From Acidovorax sp. 107 (lineage in GTDB: Bacteria; Pseudomonadota; Gammaproteobacteria; Burkholderiales; Burkholderiaceae_C), in NCBI RefSeq assembly GCF_003058055.1, contig NZ_QBTZ01000001.1, forward strand, positions 1,986,501-2,050,500: a stretch of DNA of 64,000 nt, in the 5' to 3' direction. Below the pieces are notes generated by a model that worked only from the letters and a program-made list of their open reading frames with translations, was not told the DNA's origin and ran no database searches. Shown in pieces: positions 56,295 through 64,000 of this stretch. The translations under genes were made by a program, and so were the position numbers. The number at the start of each line of letters is the position of its first letter. Position 1 is the first letter of the stretch.

Positions 56295-57266
56295 ATGACC
56301 ACCACCTCGCCCACCCTATTGCGCCACTCCATCGCATCTCATTTCACCCGGCTGCTGGGAGCACTAGCATTGGCTGGCACGCTGGCCGGTTGTGCGTCCA
56401 GCCCCACCAACAAGACAGCCGTGCGGCTGGACGACACCCCGCGCATCGCCGTCATCTCCGCCTTTGCGCCCGAGCTGACGGTGCTGCTGCCCCAGGTGCA
56501 GCAACCCGCCAAGCACAGCATCAACGGCGTGGAATTCACCACCGGCACGCTCGAAGGCAAGCCCGTGGTGGTGTTCCTCTCGGGCATCAGCATGACCAAC
56601 GCAGCCATGAACACCCAGCTGGTGCTGGATCGCTTCAACGTGAGCCATGTGGTCTTCAGCGGCATTGCGGGCGGCGTGAACCCCAGCCTGCACATTGGCG
56701 ACGTGACGGTGCCCGCGCAGTGGGGCCAGTACATGGAATGGCTGATGGCGCGCGAAGACAAACCCGGCCAGTACAGCGCCCCCGCATGGATGAAAAGCGA
56801 GCTGACGATGCCCGCCTTCGGCATGATGCACCCACGCCCCGTGGAGGTGCGCTCTGCCGCCCAGCCCAAGATCACCAAGAAGTTCTGGTTTGAAGCCGAC
56901 CCCAAGATGCTGGCCACCGCCCGCAGCCTGCAGAACGTGGGCCTGGAGCACTGCCTGGCCGCCACCTGTCTCAAGCAGCGCCCGCAACTGGTGGTGGGCG
57001 GCAACGGCGTATCCGGCCAAGCGTTTGTAGACAACAAGGCCTTCCGCGAATACGCGTTCAAGACCTTCGAGGCCAACGTGCTCGACATGGAAACCGCCGC
57101 CACCGCCATGGTGGCGCACAGCAATGGCGTGCCATACATCGCCTTCCGGTCGCTGAGTGATCTGGCCGGCGGCGGCGAGGGAGAGAACGAAATGGGCACC
57201 TTCATGGGCCTGGCGGCCGCCAATTCGGCCAAGGTACTGCGCGCGTTTCTGGCGGCGTGGAAATAG
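56295..57266 (+). CDS. Lipoprotein nucleosidase of the MTA/SAH nucleosidase-phosphorylase fold
   Basis: A 323-residue protein with a lipobox LAGTLAGC (C33), so it should be anchored in the cell envelope and face the periplasm. The body is the nucleosidase/phosphorylase fold: RIAVISAFAPELTVLL, FSGIAGGVNPSLHIGDVTVP, VLDMETAATAMVAHSNGVPYIAFRSLSDLAGG, with glutamate and aspartate of the catalytic region in place. Cytoplasmic MTA/SAH nucleosidases lack the signal and are about 230 residues. The next codon after its stop is the start of the ABC ATPase. It probably splits nucleosides outside so that the base can be imported. Confidence 0.85.
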   Translation: MTTTSPTLLRHSIASHFTRLLGALALAGTLAGCASSPTNKTAVRLDDTPRIAVISAFAPELTVLLPQVQQPAKHSINGVEFTTGTLEGKPVVVFLSGISMTNAAMNTQLVLDRFNVSHVVFSGIAGGVNPSLHIGDVTVPAQWGQYMEWLMAREDKPGQYSAPAWMKSELTMPAFGMMHPRPVEVRSAAQPKITKKFWFEADPKMLATARSLQNVGLEHCLAATCLKQRPQLVVGGNGVSGQAFVDNKAFREYAFKTFEANVLDMETAATAMVAHSNGVPYIAFRSLSDLAGGGEGENEMGTFMGLAAANSAKVLRAFLAAWK

Positions 57267-58823
57267 ATGGACTCCCCCACCGCCCCTGTCCTGCGTCTGT
57301 CGGGCATCACCAAGCGCTTCGGCAAGCTCGTCGCCAACGACAGCATCAACCTGACCCTCGCACGCGGCGAGGTGCTGGCCCTGTTGGGCGAAAACGGCGC
57401 GGGCAAGTCCACATTGATGTCCATCCTGTTCGGGCACTACGTGGCCGACGAAGGCAGCATCGAAGTCTTTGGCCAGCCCCTGCCCCCCGGCCAGCCGCGG
57501 GCGGCACTGGCGGCGGGCATTGGCATGGTGCACCAGCACTTCACGCTGGCCGATAACCTCACGGTGCTGGACAACGTGCTGCTGGGCAGCGAGCCGCTGT
57601 GGCAGCCCTTCTCGCGCCGCAGCGAGGCGCGGGCCAAGCTGCTGGCGGTGTCACAGCAGTTTGGCCTGCCCGTCAGCCCCGATGCGAAGGTGGGTAGCCT
57701 CTCGGTGGGCGAGCGCCAGCGTGTCGAAATTTTGAAAGCGCTCTACCGGGGCGCCCGCATCCTCATCCTGGACGAACCCACCGCAGTGCTCACCCCGCAG
57801 GAGAGCGAGGCGCTGTTCGACACCCTGGCGCAGATGGTGGCGCAGGGCCTGTCCATCATCTTCATCAGCCACAAACTGGGCGAGGTGCTGCGTGTATCGC
57901 ACCGCGTGGCCGTGCTGCGCCAGGGCAAGCTGGTGGCCGAGGCGCCTGCACAGGGCAGCACGCAGGGGCAGCTGGCGCAATGGATGGTGGGCCATGCGAT
58001 CGAAGCGGCCGAGCGCCGACCCGCCAAGAACGTGGGCGATCCCATCTGCACCCTCGACAACGTGAGCACCGCCCCCACGGGGCGCGACCGGCTGAACGAT
58101 GTGTCCCTCACCTTGCGTGCAGGCGAGATCGTGGCGATTGCGGGCGTCAGCGGCAACGGCCAGGTAGCGCTGGCCGACCTGCTGTGCGGCGTGCGCAGCG
58201 CCTCCACGGGCCTTGTCACGCTACGCGGCGCGCCGCTGCAAGCCCGGCCTGCCTGGCTGGTCAGCCAGGGCGTGGCCCGCATCCCCGAAGACCGGCACAC
58301 CGTGGGCGTGGTGGGTGACCTGCCCGTGTGGGAGAACGCTGTGGCCGAACGCCTGCGCGGCCCCTGGTTTGCACATCCGTGGTTCCGCGCCTTCTGGGTC
58401 AAGCGCCGCGCCGCACGCCAGCATGCGCAACGTGTGGCCGAGACCTTTGACGTGCGCGGTGGCGGGGCTGACGCGCCTGCGCGGTCGCTGTCGGGCGGCA
58501 ACATGCAAAAGCTCATCCTGGGCCGGGCGCTGATGCCGCCACAGGACGCAGCGGGTAACTCGACCCCCGCGCCCCAACTCATCGTGGCCCACCAGCCCAC
58601 CTGGGGGTTGGACATTGGTGCGGTGATGTTTGTGCAGCAACAGCTCATCAACGCACGTGATGCGGGGGCGGCTGTGCTGCTGATCTCGGACGACCTGGAC
58701 GAAGTGCTGGCGCTGGGCGACCGCGTAGCGGTGATGCATGACGGGCACCTGAGCGAGGCCCGGCCCGCAGAAGACTGGACGCGCGAAGCCATCGGCCTTG
58801 CCATGGCCGGTGCAACTCACTGA
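57267..58823 (+). CDS. Nucleoside/nucleobase ABC transporter ATP-binding protein
   Basis: A 518-residue protein with two fused ABC domains. The first has GENGAGKST, LSVGERQRVEI and ILILDEPTAVLTP. The second has a changed P-loop (GVSGNGQVALA), LSGGNMQKLILGR and LIVAHQPTWGLDIGA, the usual asymmetric pattern of the BMP/ribose importer class, in which one site is degenerate. An extra PQDAAGNSTPAPQ loop lies before the second Walker B. It starts immediately after the nucleosidase stop. Confidence 0.93.
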   Translation: MDSPTAPVLRLSGITKRFGKLVANDSINLTLARGEVLALLGENGAGKSTLMSILFGHYVADEGSIEVFGQPLPPGQPRAALAAGIGMVHQHFTLADNLTVLDNVLLGSEPLWQPFSRRSEARAKLLAVSQQFGLPVSPDAKVGSLSVGERQRVEILKALYRGARILILDEPTAVLTPQESEALFDTLAQMVAQGLSIIFISHKLGEVLRVSHRVAVLRQGKLVAEAPAQGSTQGQLAQWMVGHAIEAAERRPAKNVGDPICTLDNVSTAPTGRDRLNDVSLTLRAGEIVAIAGVSGNGQVALADLLCGVRSASTGLVTLRGAPLQARPAWLVSQGVARIPEDRHTVGVVGDLPVWENAVAERLRGPWFAHPWFRAFWVKRRAARQHAQRVAETFDVRGGGADAPARSLSGGNMQKLILGRALMPPQDAAGNSTPAPQLIVAHQPTWGLDIGAVMFVQQQLINARDAGAAVLLISDDLDEVLALGDRVAVMHDGHLSEARPAEDWTREAIGLAMAGATH

Positions 58824-58842
58824 GCGACAAAAAGAAAAACCC

Positions 58843-59904
58843 ATGAGACTCGAAAAACGCAACCACACCTCCCCCGCCGCCTACGTGCTGGCGCCGGTGA
58901 GTGCCGTGGTGTTCACATTGCTCGTCAGCGCCCTGCTGGTGCTGTGGGCCGGCGCGCCCGTGGGGCAGACCTACGCGCTGCTGCTGCAAGGCGCGTTCGG
59001 CTCGGTGTTCGCACTGACCGAAACCCTCACCCGCGCCACACCACTGATCCTGACCGGGCTGGCGGCGGCCGTGGCCTTCCGGGCACGGCTGTTCAACATC
59101 GGGGCCGAGGGGCAGCTTTATGCCGGAGCGCTGGCCGCCGTGGCCGTGGGCGGCATGCATGGCGGCACGGGGCTGGAATGGTCGCCGTATGTGCTCTTCC
59201 CGCTGATGATGCTGGCGGCCGCGCTGGCGGGCGCCGCGCTGCTGCTGGGCCCGGCGCTGATGAAGGCGCGGCTGGGCGTGGACGAGGTAGTCACCACGCT
59301 GCTGCTCAACTTCATCATGCTGCTGCTGGTGTCGGCGCTGCTGGATGGACCGATGAAAGACCCGCTCTCCATGGGCTGGCCGCAAAGCGTGGCGCTGCAG
59401 GGTGATCTGGAACTCTCCAAGCTGGTGCCGCAGACGCGGCTGCACACGGGACTGCTGTGGGCCGTGTCGCTGGCAGTGATGCTGTGGGCGCTGCTGGCGC
59501 GCACAGTACCGGGTTTTGACATTCGCGCGGCCGGGGCCAATGCACGCGCTGCCGCCTTTGCGGGCGTGCCGATCACCCCTACCGTGGTGCTGGTGGCCCT
59601 GCTCTCGGGCGGGCTGGCGGGGCTAGCGGGTGCCATTGAGGTGGCGGGCCGCACCAGCTACGTGACGCTCGACATGTCGCCCGGCTACGGCTACAGCGGC
59701 ATCGTGATCGCCATGTTGGCCGGGTTGCACCCGCTGGGCGTGATTGCAGCGGGCACCTTTGTGGCGGGCGTGCTGGTGGGGGCCGACAGCATGAGCCGCG
59801 CGGTGGGCGTGCCCACCTACATTGCGGATGTGATCGTGGCGACGTCGTTGATTGCAGTGCTGGTAGCGGGCCTGCTGACCCAGTACCGCGTGCGGTGGAA
59901 GTGA
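58843..59904 (+). CDS. ABC transporter permease (nucleoside class), first
   Basis: A 353-residue permease with eight to ten membrane helices. It has TETLTRATPLILTGLAAAVAFRARLFNIGAEGQLYAGAL and the MSPGYGYSGIVIAMLAGLHPLGVI segment of the BMP-associated permease family. The ATG at 58843 follows the ATPase stop by 19 bases. The earlier open frame is part of the ATPase gene in another frame. Confidence 0.93.
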   Translation: MRLEKRNHTSPAAYVLAPVSAVVFTLLVSALLVLWAGAPVGQTYALLLQGAFGSVFALTETLTRATPLILTGLAAAVAFRARLFNIGAEGQLYAGALAAVAVGGMHGGTGLEWSPYVLFPLMMLAAALAGAALLLGPALMKARLGVDEVVTTLLLNFIMLLLVSALLDGPMKDPLSMGWPQSVALQGDLELSKLVPQTRLHTGLLWAVSLAVMLWALLARTVPGFDIRAAGANARAAAFAGVPITPTVVLVALLSGGLAGLAGAIEVAGRTSYVTLDMSPGYGYSGIVIAMLAGLHPLGVIAAGTFVAGVLVGADSMSRAVGVPTYIADVIVATSLIAVLVAGLLTQYRVRWK

Positions 59905-59932
59905 TGCAGCCATGACAAGTCGTGCCAACCAC

Positions 59933-59996
59933 AATTTCAAGCCAAATCGGTATGTAGCGCTAGTGAATCATGCGCTAGCAGCTATCGAAACAGAAG
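59933..59996 (+). repeat. Dispersed palindromic repeat, copy 9 (inside the transport operon)
   Basis: It reads TTTCAAGCCAAATCGGTATG, TAGCGCTAGTGAATCATGCG, CTAGCAGCTATCGAAACA. The arms are TAGCGC and GCGCTA. It separates the two permease genes, which otherwise would be nearly adjacent. Confidence 0.75.
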
Positions 59997-60018
59997 CAAA
60001 ACTCCATGGAGCAGCCGC

Positions 60019-60942
60019 ATGACCGAACTGCTCGACATCCTCGCCAACCCCGCGTTCTGGATTGCCACCCTGCGCGTGGCCACCCCGCTCATCCTGGGCA
60101 CATTGGGCGTGCTGCTGTGCGAGCGCGCCGGGGTGCTGAACCTGGGCATTGAAGGGATCATGGTGGCAGGCGCCTTCACCGGCTGGCTCACGGTGTATGC
60201 AGGCTACGGGCTATGGGCCGGGGTGCTGGTGGCGGCGCTCACCGGCGCGGTGTTTGGCTTGCTGCACGCCTGGCTCACCGTGGGGCTGGCGCTGTCGCAG
60301 CACGTGTCGGGCCTGGGCATCACGCTGCTGGCCACGGCGCTGAGCTATTACGGTTATCGGGTGAGTTTTCCCAAGGTGAACACGCCGCCCACCATCGAAC
60401 CGTTTGCGCCCATGGAATGGCTGGGCGTGCCCATCCTGTCGGCACAGACGCCGCTCACCTTGCTAGCGCTGCTGCTGGTACCGCTGCTGGCCTGGGTGCT
60501 GCTGCGCACCCCGTTGGGCCTGGCGGTGCGCATGGTGGGCGAGAACCCCCAAGCCGCCGAAGGCCAGGGCATCTCGGTGGCGGCTACACGCACGGGCTCC
60601 ATCGTGGCAGGCTCGGCGCTGATGGGGGTGGCGGGATCGTTCCTCACGCTGTCGGCGTTCAACGCCTTCTTCTTCAACATGATCAACGGGCGCGGCTGGA
60701 TCTGCGTGGCCCTGGTAGTGTTTGCATCGTGGCTGCCCGGCAAGGCGCTGCTGGGTGCGCTGCTGTTTGCCTTCTTCGATGCGCTGCAGTTGCGACTGCA
60801 GCAGGCAGGCGATGCATGGCTGCCGTACCAGGTGTATTTGATGCTGCCTTACCTGCTGTCCATCCTGGCGCTGGTGCTGGTGGCGCGCAAGGCGGCCTAT
60901 CCGCAGGCGTTGATGAAGCCTTACCGCAAGGGGGAGCGATGA
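60019..60942 (+). CDS. ABC transporter permease (nucleoside class), second
   Basis: A 307-residue partner permease with about eight helices. It contains LRVATPLILGTLGVLLCERAGVLNLGIEGIMVAGAF, typical of the second permease in BMP-type systems, and FFNMINGRGWICVALVVFASWLPGKALLGALLFAFFDALQLRLQ. A dispersed repeat lies between it and the first permease. With the ATPase and binding protein it completes the importer. Confidence 0.93.
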   Translation: MTELLDILANPAFWIATLRVATPLILGTLGVLLCERAGVLNLGIEGIMVAGAFTGWLTVYAGYGLWAGVLVAALTGAVFGLLHAWLTVGLALSQHVSGLGITLLATALSYYGYRVSFPKVNTPPTIEPFAPMEWLGVPILSAQTPLTLLALLLVPLLAWVLLRTPLGLAVRMVGENPQAAEGQGISVAATRTGSIVAGSALMGVAGSFLTLSAFNAFFFNMINGRGWICVALVVFASWLPGKALLGALLFAFFDALQLRLQQAGDAWLPYQVYLMLPYLLSILALVLVARKAAYPQALMKPYRKGER

Positions 60943-60976
60943 GAAGGTGCGAATGAACCCACCACGCCCGATTCAT

Positions 60977-61336
60977 TCACACCGTCTGCTCGGACCACAC
61001 CGCAAACTCGTTGCCGCTGGGCTCAGTGAAATGAAAGCGCCGCCCTCCCGGAAATTCGAACACCGGCTTGACGATGCAGCCACCCGCCTTCTCCACTTTG
61101 GCCAAAGTGGCTTCAAGGTCAGCGCTGTAGAACACCAGCAAGGCGCCGCCATTGGCTGGGGTGGAACACAGGCTGGCCTGAAAGAAGCCGCCGTCCAGCC
61201 CCTGCCCCGAGAAGGCCGTGTACTCCGGGCCGTAGTCCACAAAAGCCCATGCAAAGGCCTTTTCAAAGAACGACTTCGTGGCAGGCAAATCGCGCGCGGC
61301 AAATTCGACGTAGTTCAGCTTTTCATGTGCGTTCAT
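60977..61336 (-). CDS. VOC-family (glyoxalase-like) protein
   Basis: A 119-residue one-module vicinal-oxygen-chelate protein: KLNYVEFAARDLPATKSFFEKAFAW, then GGALLVFYSADLEATLAKVEKAGG and GRRFHFTEPSGNEFAVW. Members include isomerases, dioxygenases and resistance proteins; the substrate is not visible. It lies on the minus strand between the permease and the deaminase, with AAGGAAAGGG before the ATG, and breaks the direction of the cluster. Confidence 0.88.
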   Translation of the reverse strand: MNAHEKLNYVEFAARDLPATKSFFEKAFAWAFVDYGPEYTAFSGQGLDGGFFQASLCSTPANGGALLVFYSADLEATLAKVEKAGGCIVKPVFEFPGGRRFHFTEPSGNEFAVWSEQTV

Positions 61337-61412
61337 GCATGACCCTTTCCTTTTCTGAGTGAGACCCCGCAGTGTGCCTGCACGTCCCGACGAATATCTA
61401 CACTCCCCCACC

Positions 61413-62681
61413 ATGCTCGACCTGCTCATTACCCACGCCAGCCTGCCCGACGGCCGCCAAAACATGTCGATTGCCGTGCACGGCGGTCGAATCACCGAAG
61501 TGACCGAAGGCCTGCAAGCCCCTGCGCATGAAGCGGTGGATGCGGGTGGCCTGCTGGTGAGCCCTCCGTTTGTGGACGCACATTTCCACATGGACTCGAC
61601 CCTGAGCTACGGCCAGCCGCGCGTGAACGAGAGCGGTACGCTGCTGGAGGGCATTGCGCTGTGGGGCGAGCTCAAGCCCACGCTCACCCACGAAGCCATC
61701 GTGCAGCGTGCGCTGCAGTATTGCGACATGGCCGTGGCGCGCGGGCTGCTGGCCATCCGCAGCCATGTGGACACCAGCCACCCCAGCCTGCTGCCGGTGG
61801 AGGCGCTGCTGGATGTGAAGCAGCGCGTGGCGCCGTACCTGGATCTGCAGCTAGTGGCCTTTCCGCAAGACGGTGTGCTGCGTGTGCCCGGCGGGCTGAC
61901 CAACCTGAAGCGTGCGCTCGATATGGGTGTGGACGTAGTGGGCGGCATTCCACACTTCGAGCGCACCATGGGCCAAGGGGCCGAGAGCGTGAAGATCCTC
62001 TGCGAGCTGGCCGCCGAGCGCGGCAAGCGCGTGGACATGCACTGCGACGAATCCGACGACCCGCACTCGCGCCACGTCGAAACCCTGGCGTACGAAACCC
62101 AGCGCTTGGGCCTGCACGGCCGCGTGACGGGCTCGCACCTCACCTCCATGCACAGCATGGACAACTACTACGTGAGCAAGCTGATGGCGCTGATGGCCGA
62201 GGCCGACCTGGGCGTGGTGGCCAACCCGCTCATCAACATCACGCTGCAGGGCCGCCACGACACCTACCCCAAGCGCCGGGGCATGACCCGCGTGCCCGAA
62301 CTGATGGCCGCTGGCCTGACGGTGGCGTTTGGCCACGACTGCGTGCTGGACCCGTGGTACAGCGGCGGCAGCGCCGACATGCTGGAGGCTGCGCACATGG
62401 GCCTGCATGTAGGCCAGATGACCAGCCAGGCGGCGATGCGGCAGTGTTTTGATGCGGTGACGGTGAACCCCGCGCGGCTGCTGGGGCTGGAGGGCTACGG
62501 CATTGCCCCCGGCTGCCATGCCGATCTGGTGCTGATGCATGCGAGCAACCCAGTGGACGCGATCCGCTTGCGCGCGGCGCGGCTGGGGGTGTGGCGACGT
62601 GGCGAGCGGGTGGCCAGCCAGCCCAAGCCTGTGGCCGAACTGCACCTACCGGGACGGCCGGGGAGCGTGAGTTTTTTGTAG
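61413..62681 (+). CDS. Cytosine deaminase-like amidohydrolase
   Basis: A 422-residue amidohydrolase-superfamily enzyme of the CodA type. Metal ligands are H57 and H59 in FVDAHFHMDSTLSYG, the histidine in VDMHCDESDD, SHLTSMHSMDNYY, and the aspartate in TVAFGHDCVLDPWYSGGSADML. CodA relatives deaminate cytosine, isoguanine or related bases. Together with upp and the importer this makes a salvage route for bases. The ATG at 61413 is chosen because the conserved N-terminus starts there (LDLLITHASL). Confidence 0.9.
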   Translation: MLDLLITHASLPDGRQNMSIAVHGGRITEVTEGLQAPAHEAVDAGGLLVSPPFVDAHFHMDSTLSYGQPRVNESGTLLEGIALWGELKPTLTHEAIVQRALQYCDMAVARGLLAIRSHVDTSHPSLLPVEALLDVKQRVAPYLDLQLVAFPQDGVLRVPGGLTNLKRALDMGVDVVGGIPHFERTMGQGAESVKILCELAAERGKRVDMHCDESDDPHSRHVETLAYETQRLGLHGRVTGSHLTSMHSMDNYYVSKLMALMAEADLGVVANPLINITLQGRHDTYPKRRGMTRVPELMAAGLTVAFGHDCVLDPWYSGGSADMLEAAHMGLHVGQMTSQAAMRQCFDAVTVNPARLLGLEGYGIAPGCHADLVLMHASNPVDAIRLRAARLGVWRRGERVASQPKPVAELHLPGRPGSVSFL

Positions 62682-62817
62682 TGGGCTGCAGCTCCACAAC
62701 AAGGTTGGCGAAGGCGCAATAAGCGTTTGGTCCCCGCACTTGACAGCTCCCACCTAATCAGACTGCTACGGTAAACTGACCCGCCAACCCGCTGTAAACC
62801 GATATCAAGAGGCTCCG

Positions 62818-63438
62818 ATGCAAACAAAGCAACATTGGGAACAGGTCTACACGACGAAGTCCGAGGACGGCGTCAGTTGGTTTCAGGAGCACGCGCGCCA
62901 ATCGATCGAGCTTATTTCGCGCACTGGTGTGCCCAAGGAGGCAAGCATCATCGACGTCGGCGGCGGCGCCTCGACCTTGGTCGACGATCTGCTCGCCAAC
63001 GGCTATCGGCACGTCAGTGTCCTGGACCTGTCAGAGGCCGCGCTAGCGGCTTCGCGGGCTAGGCTAGGCGAGCGAGCAGCCGGCGTGAGTTGGCTGGTTG
63101 GCGACATTACGAAGGTCGAGCTTCCACGCCATGCTTACGATGTCTGGCACGACCGGGCCGTCTTCCACTTCCTTACGGCGCGCGATGAGCGTGAAGCCTA
63201 CGTCAACGCCGTCCTTCGGGCGGTCAAGCCGGGCGGCCATGTGATCGTGGCGACTTTCGCCGAAGACGGTCCAGAGAAGTGCAGCGGGTTACCCGTCATG
63301 CGCTATAGCGCAGACGGTCTGCATAGAGAATTCGGGGCGCCGTTCACCCTGCTGCAGCAGGAGCGGGAGGAGCATCACACGCCGTTCGGCACCGTTCAGA
63401 AGTTCATCTATTGCCTGTGCCGTAAAGAGCCGAGCTGA
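62818..63438 (+). CDS. Class I SAM-dependent methyltransferase
   Basis: A 206-residue methyltransferase. It begins QTKQHWEQVYTTKSEDGVSWFQ; the SAM-binding motif I is SIIDVGGGASTLVDDLL, and VWHDRAVFHFLTARDEREAYV is motif IV/V. The closest type is the small TehB-like/thiopurine group; the substrate cannot be named. Base use differs from its neighbours (32 G+C of 60 in its first line, against about 65% around it), which suggests it was acquired. It stands alone. Confidence 0.88.
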   Translation: MQTKQHWEQVYTTKSEDGVSWFQEHARQSIELISRTGVPKEASIIDVGGGASTLVDDLLANGYRHVSVLDLSEAALAASRARLGERAAGVSWLVGDITKVELPRHAYDVWHDRAVFHFLTARDEREAYVNAVLRAVKPGGHVIVATFAEDGPEKCSGLPVMRYSADGLHREFGAPFTLLQQEREEHHTPFGTVQKFIYCLCRKEPS

Positions 63439-63556
63439 CTGCCGGCGCAGCCCTGCGCGAGGCAAAAAACGGCCCGTAGGTCAGGCTAGTCCGCAGGCGT
63501 AACCCGACATCTTGCGCATCGCCACGACCTGAGCCAACCCGAGCAGTGAATCCTGA

Positions 63557-63624
63557 AAAATATGGATCAAATCGGGCTCCTGTGCTTATTCAGCGGGCGC
63601 TGGAAGCTATAAAAACATAAGCGC
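63557..63624 (+). repeat. Dispersed palindromic repeat, copy 10
   Basis: It reads ATGGATCAAATCGGGCTCCT, GTGCTTATTCAGCGGGCGCT, GGAAGCTATAAAAACATAAG. The arms are weak, but the order and the AGCTAT tail are kept. It lies just downstream of the ABC-2 permease stop. Confidence 0.6.
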
Positions 63625-63628
63625 CCGT

Positions 63629-64000
63629 TCACGCCATGCGCGCAATCGTCTTGCGAAACCGCGCCAGCGCCAGGCTGAACAGCACCGCCCCAATGCCCAG
63701 CAGCCACACCAGCGACGGCCACACGACAGCCCAGCCCGCGCCCCGGTAGAGGATGGCCTGGGCCAGCTCGGTGAAGTGCGTGGTGGGCGCCAGCGCCATG
63801 CCGTACTGCACCCACAGAGGCATGCTCTCGCGCGGGGTGACGCCGCCCGACAGCATCTGCAGCGGCATCATCACCAGCACCATCAGCAAGCCAAACTGCG
63901 GCATGCTGCGCGCCACCGTGGCCATGAAGATGCCCATGGACGTGGTGGCAAACAGGTGCAGCGTGGCGCCTAGTAGAAACAGCGGCACCGAGCCCTCGAT
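63629..64000 (-). CDS. ABC-2 type transporter permease, C-terminal part
   Basis: The reading frame enters from beyond the right window edge, so only about the last 123 residues are visible. They hold four membrane helices, with FLLGATLHLFATTSMGIFMATVARSMPQFGLLM and the family segment MLSGGVTPRESMPLWVQ followed by APTTHFTELAQAILYRG. This is the end of an ABC-2 (YhhJ/YhiH-type) drug or polymer exporter permease. The partner ATPase and membrane-fusion protein would lie outside the window. Confidence 0.9.
   Translation of the reverse strand: MEGSVPLFLLGATLHLFATTSMGIFMATVARSMPQFGLLMVLVMMPLQMLSGGVTPRESMPLWVQYGMALAPTTHFTELAQAILYRGAGWAVVWPSLVWLLGIGAVLFSLALARFRKTIARMA

Noticed and set aside
62682-62817. 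Possible integron attC site before the methyltransferase
   Set aside because: I looked for GTTRRRY and complementary core sites because the gene looks foreign. No matching pair with an inverted structure is present.

Overview
The window is high-G+C DNA, roughly 65% in most genes. Its gene content and gene order match a Burkholderiales beta-proteobacterium of the Comamonadaceae (Acidovorax/Alicycliphilus/Diaphorobacter-like). The diagnostic blocks are exbB-exbD-lpxK-trm112-kdsB-adk, pepA-holC divergent from lptF-lptG, and yebC-purD-hemF-...-rsfS-rlmH-maf-rng. This is chromosome. I see no rRNA, tRNA, CRISPR array, prophage or intact insertion sequence.

Layout. 1-7.2 kb: a 3-hydroxyisobutyrate dehydrogenase and a minus-strand signalling operon (three-PAS histidine kinase, stand-alone receiver, and a 1210-residue receiver/GAF/PAS/GGDEF/EAL protein whose GGDEF motif is degenerate). 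7.4-12.1 kb: icd, a small secreted basic protein, a DUF192 protein, sodB and xseA. 12.4-16.6 kb: energy transduction and envelope biosynthesis (exbBD, lpxK, kdsB) with adk. 16.7-21.5 kb: a DUF6152-like protein, a membrane protein, L-asparaginase, lexA with two SOS boxes, an unknown gene and a D-2-hydroxyacid dehydrogenase. 21.6-31.3 kb: an orphan amino-acid binding protein, holC, pepA, lptFG, cbiX, a CysB-family regulator with a perfect 10+10 palindrome in front of it, an aminotransferase and an EamA exporter. 31.5-39.9 kb: a complete K+ uptake system kdpFABCDE, preceded by an extra 35-codon membrane-peptide gene and two pairs of direct repeats that look like KdpE operators. 40.0-49.1 kb (minus strand): yebC, purD, hemF, rsfS, rlmH, maf, rng and, overlapping the rng stop codon, a 732-residue protein of unknown family with a PD-(D/E)XK nuclease-like core. 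49.2-54.7 kb: a HerA/DUF853 ATPase, a Gly-rich membrane protein, a crotonase, a threonine dehydratase-like enzyme and upp. 54.9-62.7 kb: a nucleobase/nucleoside acquisition island (BMP-family binding protein, lipoprotein nucleosidase, ABC ATPase, two permeases, cytosine-deaminase-like amidohydrolase). 62.8-64 kb: a methyltransferase of lower G+C and the end of an ABC-2 permease that runs off the window.

The most pervasive feature that no gene explains is a dispersed, roughly 60-bp imperfect palindrome. It has AGCGCT arms around an 8-10 nt spacer, then AGCTAT and an A/T-rich tail. I find ten intergenic copies, full or partial, about one per 6 kb. One supplies the kdpC stop codon, several sit inside operons, and two or three look-alikes occur in frame inside genes. 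A separate candidate MITE of about 200 bp lies inside the nucleoside-transport cluster. The strongest candidates for undescribed biology are the rng-coupled nuclease-like protein, the small ORF ahead of kdpF, and the repeat family.
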